Below, piece after piece: positions 1 to 9,421 of a DNA stretch of 64,000 nucleotides. The stretch is from positions 4,541,501-4,605,500 of the forward strand of contig NZ_UFSM01000001.1 of assembly GCF_900445235.1 (NCBI RefSeq), written 5' to 3'. Position numbers and translations under genes: made by a program. This DNA comes from Aminobacter aminovorans (lineage in GTDB: Bacteria; Pseudomonadota; Alphaproteobacteria; Rhizobiales; Rhizobiaceae). Positions within the stretch are counted from its first letter, which is position 1. Each line of letters opens with the position of its first letter. The notes beneath the pieces were generated by a model that searched no databases, had not been told where the DNA came from, and saw only the letters and a program-made list of their open reading frames with translations.

Positions 1-325
1 GATCCTTGGTGAAGCCCTTTGATCCCTCGAGCTGTGCCGCCACCCTGGAGGGGCCAAAGACCCGAATACCAGAAGCGCGCAAATCGTCGCCGATGCCTGC
101 GACCAGCGGCCCTTCGGGACCGACGACGACGAGGTCGATTGCCTTGTCCTTGCAGAAGGCCACGACCGCGGCATGGTCGGCGACATCAACCGCCACCAGT
201 TCGGCTTCCCGGGCAATGCCGGGATTGCCCGGCGCGGCATAAAGCCTGGTCAGCATCGGCGACGCCGCAAGTTTCCAGGCCAGCGCGTGTTCGCGGCCGC
301 CGGAACCGATAAGCAGGATGTTCAT
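1..325 (-). CDS. purD: phosphoribosylamine--glycine ligase, N-terminal part (runs off left edge)
   Basis: The reverse strand from an ATG at 325 encodes about 108 residues beginning [20 protein letters not shown], the N-domain signature of PurD (GARS). The family joins 5-phosphoribosylamine and glycine using ATP in the second step of purine synthesis, in the cytosol. A further segment, [17 protein letters not shown], is also typical of GARS. The rest of the gene, including the ATP-grasp domain, lies beyond the left edge. It is divergent from ubiA with a 135-base gap. Identity is secure from the N-terminal motif; nothing can be said about the missing C-terminus. Confidence 0.95.
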   Translation of the reverse strand, partial: MNILLIGSGGREHALAWKLAASPMLTRLYAAPGNPGIAREAELVAVDVADHAAVVAFCKDKAIDLVVVGPEGPLVAGIGDDLRASGIRVFGPSRVAAQLEGSKGFTKD

Positions 326-460
326 GCGCTTGACCTCTTGCCGATGCTGGACGTGATGCACCCGCTAGTGGCCGAGGCGGTCGAGGTCAAGCTGCAGCAC
401 GGCCAATCACGGACAAATCGTCCGCTTGACGCCTGCCCACGCCGCTGGCACTCCAACGCC

Positions 461-1444
461 ATGGAAACCATCCAATCAAAAGCCGGCCAGGGCCGGGTCG
501 CCGACGCCCCGAGCGGGCACTGGGTCTACCGTGCCTTGCCGCGTGGCCTTTGGCCTTACGCCCAGCTCGCGCGCTGGGACCGGCCGATCGGCTGGTGGTT
601 GCTTTTGTGGCCATGCTGGTGGTCGACGGCGATGGCGGCGAGCGCCTATGCACGCCCCGGCGACAGCCTGATGTCGCTGCTGCCTTCGCCTTCGTTCCTG
701 GTGCTGTTCCTCATCGGAGCGGTGGCGATGCGCGGCGCCGGCTGCACGTATAACGACATTGTCGACGAAGGCATCGACGCCCAGGTCGAACGCACGCGTT
801 CGCGTCCCCTGCCCTCCGGCCAGGTCAGCCGCCGCCAGGCCTGGATCTTCCTTGTGCTTCAGGCACTTGTCGGACTGGTGGTGCTGTTGCAGTTCAACAG
901 CTTCGCCGTTCTGCTCGGCATCTCGTCGCTGGCGATCGTTGCGATCTACCCGTTCATGAAGCGCATCACCAACTGGCCGCAATTCGTGCTTGGCCTCGCC
1001 TTTTCCTGGGGTGCGCTGATGGGCTGGGCCGCCGAGTTCGGCGACATAGACGGCCCGGCCGTGCTGCTCTATTTCGGATCGATCATGTGGGTGATCGGCT
1101 ACGACACGATCTACGCCCACCAGGACAAGGAAGACGACGCACTTGTCGGCGTGAAGTCGACCGCACGCTTCTTCGGCGAAAACACCAAGTCCTGGCTCGT
1201 CGGGCTTTATGCCGGCGCACTGATGATGTTTGCGATGGCCTTTGCCATCGCTCAGGTGCCGATGCCGGCACTCGCCGGTCTTGTCGCCGCCGGCGCGCAC
1301 ATGATCAGGCAGATCACCGTGCTCGACATCGACAATCCCGACCAGTGTCTCAGGCTGTTCAGGTCGAACGGCCAAATAGGCTGGATCATCTTCATCGGGC
1401 TGATCTGCGGCGGCGCCTGGGTGGCGCTGAAGCCGCTGATCTAG
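461..1444 (+). CDS. ubiA: 4-hydroxybenzoate octaprenyltransferase
   Basis: This 327-residue membrane protein has the UbiA prenyltransferase layout. The first Asp-rich motif NDIVDEGID (NDxxDxxxD) is followed by ERTRSRPLPSG, and the second, DKEDD, follows YDTIYAHQ. These bind the Mg-polyprenyl diphosphate that is transferred to 4-hydroxybenzoate in ubiquinone synthesis at the inner membrane. Eight or nine hydrophobic segments can be traced. I chose the ATG at 461 because the reading frame upstream overlaps purD antisense and has no UbiA-like sequence; the Shine-Dalgarno region before 461 is weak. It converges on the next gene with 7 bases between stops. Confidence 0.95.
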   Translation: METIQSKAGQGRVADAPSGHWVYRALPRGLWPYAQLARWDRPIGWWLLLWPCWWSTAMAASAYARPGDSLMSLLPSPSFLVLFLIGAVAMRGAGCTYNDIVDEGIDAQVERTRSRPLPSGQVSRRQAWIFLVLQALVGLVVLLQFNSFAVLLGISSLAIVAIYPFMKRITNWPQFVLGLAFSWGALMGWAAEFGDIDGPAVLLYFGSIMWVIGYDTIYAHQDKEDDALVGVKSTARFFGENTKSWLVGLYAGALMMFAMAFAIAQVPMPALAGLVAAGAHMIRQITVLDIDNPDQCLRLFRSNGQIGWIIFIGLICGGAWVALKPLI

Positions 1445-1451
1445 ATTTGCA

Positions 1452-2018
1452 TCATGCCCGGGCGATGATCTCTTCGCCGTCGATGACGAGGCGGACACCG
1501 AGCGTGCCCGATTTGCGGCGGGCGAGGAAACGCGGCCTGCGCATCCTGGAGACGCGGCCCTTCCGGCGGTCCTGTGCCGGCAGGGTCTTGATCGCCGCAC
1601 CGAGCGACTCCTCGAGTGTGCGGGCCACGCCATCCGCCTCGATCAGCAGCATCGGCAGGCTGTAATAGTCGGCCCAGGCGCGCCAGTCGGCGGCAACGTC
1701 GTCGAGATCATCGGCAACCAGCAGCGGCACCGACAGCATCGGATCGTTGTGCAGCAGTTCCAACGTCACTGTGACGTTCAGGTCCTCGTCTTCCATCGCA
1801 CGGGCTGCGACGCCGCGGAAAGCGCGTGCCGGCAGCGCGATCGTCGCCGGCAGGCCGCTGAGCGCCAGCAGGCGGCGGATCACCGCGCCGCGATGATCGA
1901 TGGTGAAGGTGACGTCGCCAAGGTCGTCACGCGTCGCGTAGCTGACCATCTGTGGCAAGCGGAACGGGTCGAGGCGCATGTTGCGTCCCGCCCAGACTGG
2001 CTTCAGTCCGGTGTTCAT
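1452..2018 (-). CDS. DUF6101 family protein
   Basis: A 188-residue soluble protein matching my recollection of the DUF6101 family found in rhizobia and relatives, which has no known function. It starts MNTGLKPVWAGRNMRLDPF. The middle is acidic (ADDLDDVAADWRAW) and the C-terminal third contains a basic stretch (RRKGRVSRMRRPRFLARRK). No signal peptide or membrane segment is seen. It sits tail to tail with ubiA. The family assignment rests on overall resemblance and is moderately sure; the coding call is firm because the frame is full length and its codon use matches its neighbours. Confidence 0.8.
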   Translation of the reverse strand: MNTGLKPVWAGRNMRLDPFRLPQMVSYATRDDLGDVTFTIDHRGAVIRRLLALSGLPATIALPARAFRGVAARAMEDEDLNVTVTLELLHNDPMLSVPLLVADDLDDVAADWRAWADYYSLPMLLIEADGVARTLEESLGAAIKTLPAQDRRKGRVSRMRRPRFLARRKSGTLGVRLVIDGEEIIARA

Positions 2019-2099
2019 GATGTGCCTTCCTGTTATCTCCTGAGAGCCGGTTTCCGGTCTCTCCGGACCAGTTTTCCCGGTCTCGTTAGGAAGGACACT

Positions 2100-2124
2100 A
2101 GCGGGGTGACCTTACCGCCCCGCT
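2100..2124 (-). terminator. weak hairpin downstream of the FAD oxidase gene
   Basis: A 7-base stem (AGCGGGG at 2100-2106, CCCCGCT at 2118-2124) with an 11-base loop lies about 60 bases after the stop of the minus-strand oxidase gene. There is no clear U-run after the stem, so termination here is only a suggestion. Confidence 0.3.
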
Positions 2125-2186
2125 TAAGAAATTGGGTTAAATTTTGCTGATCTCGGCGATGGTTATCGGAATACAACCAGAGACCT

Positions 2187-3617
2187 TCAAATCGTCTTGC
2201 CGGGGTTCATGATGCCGGCAGGATCGAACGCCGCCTTGATGCGACGCATCAGCTCGATGGCGATCGGCGGGGCGGTGGCAATGAGCTCATCGCGCTTGAG
2301 CTGGCCGATGCCATGTTCGGCCGAGATCGAGCCGTTCATGGAACGCACGACATCGTGCACCGCCTTGTTCATGTCGCGGTAGAGCGCAAGAAACGCGTCA
2401 GCCGCCATGCCGACCGGCTGCGAAACGTTGTAGTGCAGATTGCCGTCGCCCATGTGGCCGAAGCAGACCACCCGCGCCTCGGGGCAGACGCTGGCCACGG
2501 CGACCGCGCCTTGTGCGATGAAGGCAGGGATACTGGCGATCGGCACCGAGATGTCGTGCTTGATCGACGCGCCTTCCACCTTCTGTGTTTCCGGCAGCAT
2601 CTCGCGCAGCCGCCAGAACTCGTTGGCATGAGCAACGCTTGCAGCAATCGCCGCATCGCCAACCTGCTCGGCCTCGAAGCCGGCCGAAAGAACATCTTCA
2701 ATCAGCGTGCGCGCGTCCTCGGCTGAGCGGCCCGAGGAGATTTCCATCAGCACCTGCCAGGGCCAGTCGCCTTCCAGCGGCGGCCGCGCATCGGGAATGT
2801 GGCGCATGGCAAATTCCATCGGCAGATGGCCGATCAGCTCGAACGCCGTCAGCGCGCTGCCGGCCATGTCCTGGGCGCGGTCGAACAAGGCGAGCGCGGC
2901 CTCTGGCGACGTCAGCCCGACCCAGGCGACTTCGCGGCCCTTGGGCTTGGGATAGAGCTTCAGCACCGCCGCCGTAATGACGCCGAGCGTGCCTTCGGCG
3001 CCGACGAACAGGTTCTTGAGGTCGTATCCGGTATTGTCCTTCTTCAGCTTGCGCAGATCGTCGAGCACCTCGCCGGTCGGCAGCACCACCTCGACGCCAA
3101 GACACAGCTCGCGCGCATTGCCATAGGCCACCACGCCGGTGCCGCCGGCATTGGACGACAAGTTACCGCCAATCTGGCAGGAACCCTGCGATGCAAGTGA
3201 CAAGGGATAGAGCCGGTCGACCTCGTCGGCTGCCTTGTGCAGCACGTCGAGCACGACGCCGGCCTCGGCAATAACAGTGTTGGAGACCGGATCGATCTCG
3301 CGGATGCGGTTGAGGCGCGACAGCGACAGCACGATCTGGCCGCCCGAACGGTCCGGCACTTGGCCACCGACGAGGCCGGTGTTGCCGCCCTGCGGCACGA
3401 TCGGGGTCCCCGTTTCGGTGGCGAGCTTCATGATCGAGCTCACCTCCTCGACGTTTGCGGGGCGCAGCACCAGCGAGCTGGCACCGGTGAACAGGCCGCG
3501 CGGCTCATGCACATAAGGTTCGATGTCGCCTTCCGCGCGCACCGCATAACGCGCGCCGACGATGGCAGCGAAGCGCTCGGCAAGCGCGGGATCGAGGCCG
3601 GGAAGATTCTGGATCAT
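2187..3617 (-). CDS. FAD-linked D-2-hydroxyacid dehydrogenase (GlcD/D-2-hydroxyglutarate dehydrogenase type)
   Basis: A 476-residue member of the vanillyl-alcohol-oxidase flavoprotein family (COG0277). The N-terminal FAD domain shows PIVPQGGNTGLVGGQVPD and GNLSSNAGGTGVVAYGNARE, which contact FAD. The C-terminal FAD-oxidase domain contains VCFGHMGDGNLHYNVSQP and ends ISAEHGIGQLKRDEL...FDPAGIMNPGKTI, typical of D-2-hydroxyglutarate, D-lactate or glycolate dehydrogenases. The exact D-hydroxyacid cannot be read from sequence. Two starts are possible: the ATG at 3617 used here, and a GTG at 3653 that would overlap the upstream sua5 gene by 20 bases. Neither has a good ribosome binding site. It probably shares a transcript with sua5. 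Confidence 0.9.
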   Translation of the reverse strand: MIQNLPGLDPALAERFAAIVGARYAVRAEGDIEPYVHEPRGLFTGASSLVLRPANVEEVSSIMKLATETGTPIVPQGGNTGLVGGQVPDRSGGQIVLSLSRLNRIREIDPVSNTVIAEAGVVLDVLHKAADEVDRLYPLSLASQGSCQIGGNLSSNAGGTGVVAYGNARELCLGVEVVLPTGEVLDDLRKLKKDNTGYDLKNLFVGAEGTLGVITAAVLKLYPKPKGREVAWVGLTSPEAALALFDRAQDMAGSALTAFELIGHLPMEFAMRHIPDARPPLEGDWPWQVLMEISSGRSAEDARTLIEDVLSAGFEAEQVGDAAIAASVAHANEFWRLREMLPETQKVEGASIKHDISVPIASIPAFIAQGAVAVASVCPEARVVCFGHMGDGNLHYNVSQPVGMAADAFLALYRDMNKAVHDVVRSMNGSISAEHGIGQLKRDELIATAPPIAIELMRRIKAAFDPAGIMNPGKTI

Positions 3618-3633
3618 GTGACGGAAGCTAATT

Positions 3634-4602
3634 TCAGACGTGAGGATTGTCACGGGGGGCAGCGGCGCGCGCCAGCCTGTCGTTGATCGCTTCGCCGAGT
3701 TCGTCGAACGGTATCGGCTCGACGGCGATCAGTTCGGCACCGCTTCGGTCGAGCGCCTGAAGATGAGCGAAGAGATTTGTCGCGGCCTCGCGCAGGTCGC
3801 CTGCCTCGGACAGATTGAGAAAGGCGCTGGCCTGCTGCCAGCCATCGGCTCGGTGCGGGCCGAAACCCAGCAGCGCCTCGCCTGCCCCGACAGCGTCGGC
3901 ATTGAGCCGCATCGCAGCACCCGGCGCATAGTGCGAGGCGAGCATGCCGGGCGCCTCGATGCCGGCGGTCATGCCACGCAGCAGTGGCGCGCCTGCCACC
4001 TGCTCGATTTCACCAGCCGGAACACCGCCGGGGCGCAGCAGCCGCACACGGCCATCCTCGACCTTGACGATCGTCGATTCCAGGCCGACGGGCGTCGCGC
4101 CGCCATCAACGACGAGCGGGATGCGCGCGCCGAGATCGCTGGCCACCGCCTCGCCGCTGGTCGAGCTGATCTTGCCCGAGCTGTTGGCGCTGGGCGCTGC
4201 CAGTGGCCGCCCGAGCCTCGATATCAACGTTCCGCCGAAACCCTTGGGCATGCGCAAGGCGATGGTGTCGAGCCCGGCTGTGACCAGCGGATGGATGCCC
4301 GAACCGGCACGCAACGGCACGACCAGCGTCAAAGGCCCTGGCCAGAACTCTTCGGCGAGCTTGCGCGACAGAGTGTCGAACAGGCCGATACGCTCGGCCA
4401 TGGCCATGTCGGCGACATGGGCGATCAAGGGGTTGAAGCGCGGGCGACCCTTGGCCTCGAAGATGCGGGCGACGGCCTCGCCATTGGTGGCGTCACCTGC
4501 CAGGCCATAGACGGTCTCGGTTGGAATGGCCACCACCTCGCCGGCCTCGAGCAATGCCAGTGCCGCATCCATCGCCTTGTCGGCTGCGATCAGTTCCGCC
4601 AC
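3634..4602 (-). CDS. threonylcarbamoyl-AMP synthase, Sua5 type
   Basis: A 322-residue Sua5/YrdC/YwlC protein. The YrdC domain covers about residues 1-195, with PTETVYGLAGDA and KGRPRFNPLIAHV at the active site and SANSSGKIS further on. A C-terminal Sua5 domain follows, linked by the conserved MLASHYAPGAAM segment. The enzyme makes threonylcarbamoyl-AMP from threonine, bicarbonate and ATP for the t6A modification of ANN-decoding tRNAs. The start is a GTG at 4602. It lies directly upstream of the FAD-linked dehydrogenase in the same direction. Confidence 0.93.
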   Translation of the reverse strand: MAELIAADKAMDAALALLEAGEVVAIPTETVYGLAGDATNGEAVARIFEAKGRPRFNPLIAHVADMAMAERIGLFDTLSRKLAEEFWPGPLTLVVPLRAGSGIHPLVTAGLDTIALRMPKGFGGTLISRLGRPLAAPSANSSGKISSTSGEAVASDLGARIPLVVDGGATPVGLESTIVKVEDGRVRLLRPGGVPAGEIEQVAGAPLLRGMTAGIEAPGMLASHYAPGAAMRLNADAVGAGEALLGFGPHRADGWQQASAFLNLSEAGDLREAATNLFAHLQALDRSGAELIAVEPIPFDELGEAINDRLARAAAPRDNPHV

Positions 4603-4773
4603 GTCTCAGCTTCCTGTTGCATGCCCGGTCCCTACTCCGCGCGGCCCCATGCGACAAGTGTGCTACCGCCAAGATTTCCGGCATTGCCTAAAATGCGCGG
4701 CATCTTCGAAATCGGGTTGCAACCGCCCTGCTGCTACATTTCGCCTTGAAGTTGATTCAACTCAGAGGGTCAA

Positions 4774-5181
4774 ATGCGCCTGTCTGCTGCATTTCTTGTT
4801 GCCGGCATCGCTATGTCCGGTTCGGCTCACGCATCTTCGATCGTCATTGTCGAAGCCACTGCGGCCAGCCCGTCATCGGTCAATGTCGAGGCCCCTAAAT
4901 CGGCCACCAGGTCGATCGTCGCGATCGGCGCGCCGTCGCTCGACGCCGGCAAGGTCGCGGCCATCGACACCAAGCCGACAAGCCGCGAGATGGGTCCCGA
5001 GTTGATGGTCATTCGCAGCGGCGAGGTAGGCTCGGCGTCGCCTGAAACGTCAGCTGCCGCGCCTGCTGCCGCGGAAGCCGTGCCCGCCCAGCAGGCAGCG
5101 ACCGGCGACCAGGCGCCCTTGCCCGTTGCGCCCGATGGCACCGCGACCGACCCGGCCAGCACACATGTCAAAACCGAATAG
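4774..5181 (+). CDS. hypothetical secreted Ala/Pro-rich protein
   Basis: A 135-residue protein with a clear Sec signal peptide (MRLSAAFLVAGIAMSGSAHA, cleavage likely after AHA). The mature part is of low complexity, rich in Ala, Ser, Thr, Pro and Glu and probably disordered. I recognise no domain and propose no function. The ATG at 4774 follows a CAGAGGG ribosome binding site at suitable spacing. It sits 66 bases before another small exported protein in the same direction, so the two may be co-transcribed. Coding is supported by the signal peptide and the binding site. Confidence 0.7.
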   Translation: MRLSAAFLVAGIAMSGSAHASSIVIVEATAASPSSVNVEAPKSATRSIVAIGAPSLDAGKVAAIDTKPTSREMGPELMVIRSGEVGSASPETSAAAPAAAEAVPAQQAATGDQAPLPVAPDGTATDPASTHVKTE

Positions 5182-5247
5182 CCTGGCTTGACCATCACGC
5201 CATCGTTGTGCACCGTCGCGGCGACACATCGGGCAAGGGGTTGATCC

Positions 5248-5631
5248 ATGAAGGCAGGACGCGACATCGCAGTTGGGCTCCTGGCCATGCTGCTTTCCGG
5301 CACAGCTGTGGCCCAAGCCGATCAGTTGCTCGGCACATATGTCGCGCGGCTCTCGGAGAAGGACCATCAGGCCAGCGACGGCTATGCCCTCGACAGCGCC
5401 GCCCAGGTCGTACGTCAGGATCGCGCCAATGTGCACAGGCACATCCAGACAGACGAGGAAGACGACATCGACGACTGGTTCACCAGCAACGCAAAGCGCG
5501 CGCGCTTCGAGCAGTTGCTGAACAAGCCGGGCGCGATGAGCAACTCGACCCGCAACGCCATCCTCCACGGCGAGCCGCTGATCGAGGTCCAGGTCTACCG
5601 CCAGAGCGCCAAGGTTCGCCTGCTCGACTGA
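5248..5631 (+). CDS. hypothetical exported protein
   Basis: A 127-residue protein with an N-terminal signal peptide (hydrophobic core VGLLAMLLSGTAVA, cleavage after AQA). The mature protein is hydrophilic with an acidic patch TDEEDDIDDW and no domain that I recognise. An AAGGGG element precedes the ATG at 5248. It probably acts in the periplasm; function unknown. It is convergent with glyS, and a shared hairpin lies between the two stops. Confidence 0.7.
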   Translation: MKAGRDIAVGLLAMLLSGTAVAQADQLLGTYVARLSEKDHQASDGYALDSAAQVVRQDRANVHRHIQTDEEDDIDDWFTSNAKRARFEQLLNKPGAMSNSTRNAILHGEPLIEVQVYRQSAKVRLLD

Positions 5632-5638
5632 ATGGAAA

Positions 5639-5657
5639 GGGCGGCGCTATGCCGCCC
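5639..5657. terminator. hairpin between convergent genes
   Basis: GGGCGGC (5639-5645) pairs perfectly with GCCGCCC (5651-5657) across a 5-base loop, between the stop of the small exported protein and that of glyS. On the minus strand the stem is followed by TTTCC, so it could end glyS transcription weakly. Confidence 0.5.
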
Positions 5658-5661
5658 CATC

Positions 5662-7953
5662 CTATCCCGCGATCTTGGAGAAATCTGCGACCTGATCTGT
5701 CGCCGCGCGGATGCGCGCGAGCAGCGCCAGGCGGTTGGCGCGTACGGCGACGTCCTCATCATTGACGAGAACTTTCTCGAAGAATGAATCAACTGGTTCG
5801 CGCAGCACGCTAAGCGCGCGCATGGCGCCGGAAAAGTCTTCGTTCCGAATCGCTTGGCCGGCTTCGTTGACAGCCTGATTCACCGGCGCGAACAGCGCCT
5901 TCTCGGCTTCCTCGCGGAAAAGACCGGGGTCGACGGCATCGGCCACCGCTGTCCCCTTCTTCTCCTCGGCCGCCAGTATGTTGGCTGCGCGCTTGGTGCC
6001 GGCCAACAGATTCTTGCCATCCTCGGTGTCGAGGAATTTGCCCAGTGCTTCAACGCGACGGGTGATGGTCAGAAGATCGTCGGCCTCGGGCGTGATGACC
6101 GCATCGATCAGGTCATGGCGGGCGCCGAGTTCGCGCAGATAGACCTTGAGGCGGTCATGGAAGAAGGCGATCAGGTCAGCCTTGAGCGGAGCGGCGCGGT
6201 CGATCGTTTCCTTGCGCAGCTCGGCCTCATAGGCGGCCAGCGCATTGTCGACGTCCTGCTCGCCGTCGACATCACCGCTGTCGATCGCTGCCTGCGACGC
6301 TTCGAAGGCGGCAAGCCGACGCTGGACGGAGGCTTCCTCCAACTGCCGCAAGGCTGCATCGAACAGCGTCTGCAGCGGCAGGCGGCCGCGCGCCGACAAG
6401 ATGATCCTGACGATGCCGAGTGCGGCACGGCGAAGCGCATAGGGGTCCTTCGACCCCGTCGGCTTCTCGTCGATGGTCCAGAAGCCGACAAGCGTGTCGA
6501 GCTTGTCGGCAAGCGCCACCGACACCGAAACCGGGTCGGCGGGTACGCGGTCGGACGGCCCCTGCGGCTTGTAGTGCTCCTCGAGCGCGGCCGCCACCGA
6601 CGGGCTCTCGCCCTGCAGCAGCGCATATTTGCGGCCCATGGCGCCTTGCAGTTCGGGGAACTCGCCGACGACCTCGGTCTGCAGATCGGCCTTGGCGAGC
6701 ACTGCGGCGCGGTCGGCCAGTTTCGGCTCGGCGCCGACAAGCGGCGCGATCTCGCGGGCGAGCCCGCGGATACGCTGGACGCGCTGTCCTTGCGTTCCGA
6801 GCTTGGCATGGAAGGTCACGCCGAGATGATCGAGGCGGGCCATACGCTGGTCGAGCGGCTTCTTGAGGTCGAGCCCGAAACCCTCGGCCGACTGCTTCAA
6901 CGTGTCGAGGTCAGGCAAGTCGCCCTGATCGGTGTTCCAGAAGTAGAGCGCATCCGAAAGGCGCGCGCGCACCACCTTGCCATTGCCATGGGCGATCTCC
7001 TTGCCGCCATCCTTGGCCTCGATGTTCGAGGTCAGGATGAAGTGGTTGGAGAGCGCATCCTCGCTGCCCTGCGGCCGCGTGACGAAGCACTTCTGGTTGG
7101 CGCGGATGGTCAGCCGGATGACTTCGGCCGGGATGCCGAGGAAGGTGTCCTCGAACGTGCCCATCAGCACCACCGGCCATTCGACCAGGCCGGAAACCTC
7201 TTCGAGCAGCCCTTCGTCCTCGACGAGCTCGAGGCCATTGGCGAAGGCGAGGTTGCGCGCGTCGGCGGAGATCATCTCCTTGCGCCGCTCGGCGTCGATG
7301 ACGACCTTGGCCGCTTCGAGCTTCGCGGCATAATCGTCGAAGCGGCGCACTGTGATAGCCTCGGGCGCATGGAAGCGGTGGCCAAAGGTAACGTTGCCGG
7401 AGCGGATGCCGTCGACCTCGAAGTCGACAACCACGGGCTCTTCGGTTTCAGGTCCAAAGGTGCAGACGATCGACTGCAGCGGGCGCACCCAGCGCAGGCT
7501 GCCGGGCTTGGCCGAAGCCGGGCCCCAGCGCATCGACTTGGGCCAGGGGAAGCTCTTGACGATCGCCGGCACCAACTCGGCGATGATCTCCTCCGCCGAA
7601 CGGCCGGGCTTCGAAATATGGGCGACGTAGAAATCGCCCTTCTTGGGATCGCTGTGGACATGCGCCTCGGCAATCGATGCCAGGCCGGCGCTGCGCAGGA
7701 AGCCCTGGATCGCTGCCTCGGGCGCCTTAGTGCTCGGGCCCTTGCGGTCCTCGTGTATATCCTTGGAGCGGGCGGTCAGCCCCCTGATGTCGAGCGTCAG
7801 CCGGCGCGGCGTCCAGTATTCGCGTGCCGCCTCATAGGTCAGACCCGCCTCGACAAGACCGTCGGTCAGCATCTTCCTGAGGTCGCCCGCCGCCTTGCGC
7901 TGCATGCGCGCGGGGATTTCTTCGGAACGCAACTCTAAAAGCAGATCGGGCAT
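5662..7953 (-). CDS. glyS: glycine--tRNA ligase beta subunit
   Basis: A 763-residue protein with the GlyRS beta-subunit opening [21 protein letters not shown] and the HD-related segment near [19 protein letters not shown]-terminal helical region of the DALR/anticodon-binding type ends in [19 protein letters not shown]. It pairs with GlyQ in the alpha2-beta2 bacterial glycyl-tRNA synthetase and provides the tRNA-binding part. It lies downstream of glyQ in the same direction, but 420 bases apart, so the two are not tightly coupled as they are in many bacteria. Length is normal for the family. Confidence 0.97.
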   Translation of the reverse strand: MPDLLLELRSEEIPARMQRKAAGDLRKMLTDGLVEAGLTYEAAREYWTPRRLTLDIRGLTARSKDIHEDRKGPSTKAPEAAIQGFLRSAGLASIAEAHVHSDPKKGDFYVAHISKPGRSAEEIIAELVPAIVKSFPWPKSMRWGPASAKPGSLRWVRPLQSIVCTFGPETEEPVVVDFEVDGIRSGNVTFGHRFHAPEAITVRRFDDYAAKLEAAKVVIDAERRKEMISADARNLAFANGLELVEDEGLLEEVSGLVEWPVVLMGTFEDTFLGIPAEVIRLTIRANQKCFVTRPQGSEDALSNHFILTSNIEAKDGGKEIAHGNGKVVRARLSDALYFWNTDQGDLPDLDTLKQSAEGFGLDLKKPLDQRMARLDHLGVTFHAKLGTQGQRVQRIRGLAREIAPLVGAEPKLADRAAVLAKADLQTEVVGEFPELQGAMGRKYALLQGESPSVAAALEEHYKPQGPSDRVPADPVSVSVALADKLDTLVGFWTIDEKPTGSKDPYALRRAALGIVRIILSARGRLPLQTLFDAALRQLEEASVQRRLAAFEASQAAIDSGDVDGEQDVDNALAAYEAELRKETIDRAAPLKADLIAFFHDRLKVYLRELGARHDLIDAVITPEADDLLTITRRVEALGKFLDTEDGKNLLAGTKRAANILAAEEKKGTAVADAVDPGLFREEAEKALFAPVNQAVNEAGQAIRNEDFSGAMRALSVLREPVDSFFEKVLVNDEDVAVRANRLALLARIRAATDQVADFSKIAG

Positions 7954-8373
7954 CGGACGGGCTCACGCGGAAATGGTCAGCGCGGCATAGCAACTCAGCC
8001 GCCCGCTGTCACCTTCCCGAACGCCATCGGTAAAATTCCGTCGAGCCGTCGGACCGTCGCCGGGACAATCGTCCTAGGGACGAAGATTTCCATGAACCGG
8101 ATGCTGCGCTGGAGCGACCCACGCTCAGACAGACACCTATTGGCCGAACGACGATGAAAACCGCCTCCGCCCTGTTCCAGATCCTCAGCCTCAGCGCCCT
8201 GCTCGCCATGCATGTGGCGGCTCCGGCCGAATTCAGAATGCCTGGCGTGCGCAAGGCGTTGCAGACGATCAATGGCGAAACGCTGCAGCCCCGCCTTCCG
8301 GAGGGGCTGGAACTGGCTGCTGCCTGATGGCCGCTTCACGGCGACCTCCCCCGACAAAGGGAAGGTGAGCCCT
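7954..8373. other. 420-base gap between glyQ and glyS
   Basis: This interval separates two genes that are normally adjacent. It holds a possible 57-codon plus-strand reading frame (see 8154-8327). Near 8328-8372 a stretch of the form GGCCGCTTCACGGC then CTCCCCCGACAAAGGGAAGG loosely resembles the inverted repeat near 26.3 kb and may be a decayed copy. I see no promoter that I would defend. Confidence 0.5.
8154..8327 (+). CDS. possible small exported protein (57 aa)
   Basis: This small frame starts MKTASALFQILSLSALLAMHV and ends GLELAAA. It has a plausible signal peptide or membrane helix (residues 4-22) followed by a short mixed tail. It is on the strand opposite to glyQ and glyS, and no convincing Shine-Dalgarno sequence precedes the ATG. 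It could be chance. I list it because the N-terminus is unusually signal-like for a random GC-rich frame. Confidence 0.25.
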   Translation: MKTASALFQILSLSALLAMHVAAPAEFRMPGVRKALQTINGETLQPRLPEGLELAAA

Positions 8374-9306
8374 TCAAGCGGCCAAACCGCCGGCTTCCGT
8401 TAGCAGAAATGCTTCGCCGCAAGCCTTGGACAGGTTGCGGACGCGCAGGATATAGCTCTGGCGTTCGGTGACCGAGATCACCCCGCGCGCATCGAGCAGG
8501 TTGAAGACGTGGCTCGCCTTGATGCACTGATCATAGGCCGGAAACACCATCTTGTGCTGGGTCAGATTGCCGCCTTCCGCAGGCGCACCGGCAGCGAGCA
8601 GCGCTTTGCACTCGGCTTCGGCATCCTCGAAATGCTTGAGCAGCATCGCGGTATTGGCATGCTCGAAATTGTGCCTGGAATATTCCTGCTCGGCCTGCAG
8701 GAAGACATCGCCATAGCTGACCTTGTCGTCGCCTTCGAGGCCGTTGAAGTTGAGGTCGTAGACATTGTCGACGCCCTGCACATACATCGCCAGGCGTTCG
8801 AGGCCGTAGGTCAGCTCGCCGGCGACGGGCGCGCATTCGATGCCGCAGACCTGCTGGAAATAGGTGAACTGCGACACTTCCATGCCGTCGCACCAGCACT
8901 CCCAGCCGAGGCCCCAGGCGCCCAGCGTCGGGCTCTCCCAATCGTCCTCGACGAAGCGGATATCATGGACAAGCGGATCGATGCCGATCGCCTTGAGCGA
9001 GCCGAGATAGAGTTCCTGAAGATTGGACGGGTTGGGCTTCAGGATGACCTGGTACTGGTAATAATGCTGCAGCCGGTTCGGGTTCTCGCCGTAGCGGCCG
9101 TCCTTGGGGCGGCGTGAAGGCTGTACATAGGCGGCGTTCCAGCGCTTGGGTCCGAGCGCCCGCAACGTCGTTGCCGGGTGGAACGTGCCCGCGCCCACTT
9201 CCATGTCGTAGGGCTGCAGGATGATGCAACCGTGTTCGGCCCAGTAGTTGTGCAGCGTTAGGATCAGGCCCTGGAACGAGCGGCTGGGGTGCATGTGGGC
9301 GGGCAT
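8374..9306 (-). CDS. glyQ: glycine--tRNA ligase alpha subunit
   Basis: A 310-residue class II synthetase catalytic subunit. [36 protein letters not shown] and [19 protein letters not shown] are the hallmark GlyQ segments that bind ATP and glycine. It forms the alpha2-beta2 enzyme with GlyS. I chose the ATG at 9306; a second ATG at 9294, four codons in, is equally possible. It lies upstream of glyS on the same strand. Length matches the family. Confidence 0.97.
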   Translation of the reverse strand: MPAHMHPSRSFQGLILTLHNYWAEHGCIILQPYDMEVGAGTFHPATTLRALGPKRWNAAYVQPSRRPKDGRYGENPNRLQHYYQYQVILKPNPSNLQELYLGSLKAIGIDPLVHDIRFVEDDWESPTLGAWGLGWECWCDGMEVSQFTYFQQVCGIECAPVAGELTYGLERLAMYVQGVDNVYDLNFNGLEGDDKVSYGDVFLQAEQEYSRHNFEHANTAMLLKHFEDAEAECKALLAAGAPAEGGNLTQHKMVFPAYDQCIKASHVFNLLDARGVISVTERQSYILRVRNLSKACGEAFLLTEAGGLAA

Positions 9307-9352
9307 GGTGTTGGTCACGGGCAAAGCTCGTTCATTGGAGCCCCACAGCAAA

Positions 9353-9373
9353 ACGGGGCCAGAGAGGCCCCGT
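9353..9373 (-). terminator. rho-independent terminator after the TPR-LysM gene
   Basis: ACGGGGCC (9353-9360) and GGCCCCGT (9366-9373) form a perfect 8-base stem with a 5-base loop. Read on the minus strand the stem runs into TTTTG. It lies about 50 bases after the stop of the TPR-LysM gene and just upstream of glyQ, so it insulates the two. Confidence 0.7.
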
Positions 9374-9421
9374 CCTATTCTGCCCGAAGATATGGGTCAA
9401 GCAGCGGCTATGTCGTGCGGC

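Noticed and set aside
5854..7938. 694-codon open frame antisense to glyS
   Set aside because: It is the mirror of glyS in GC-rich DNA; the translation is Arg/Gly/Asp-rich with no domain, and glyS is certain.
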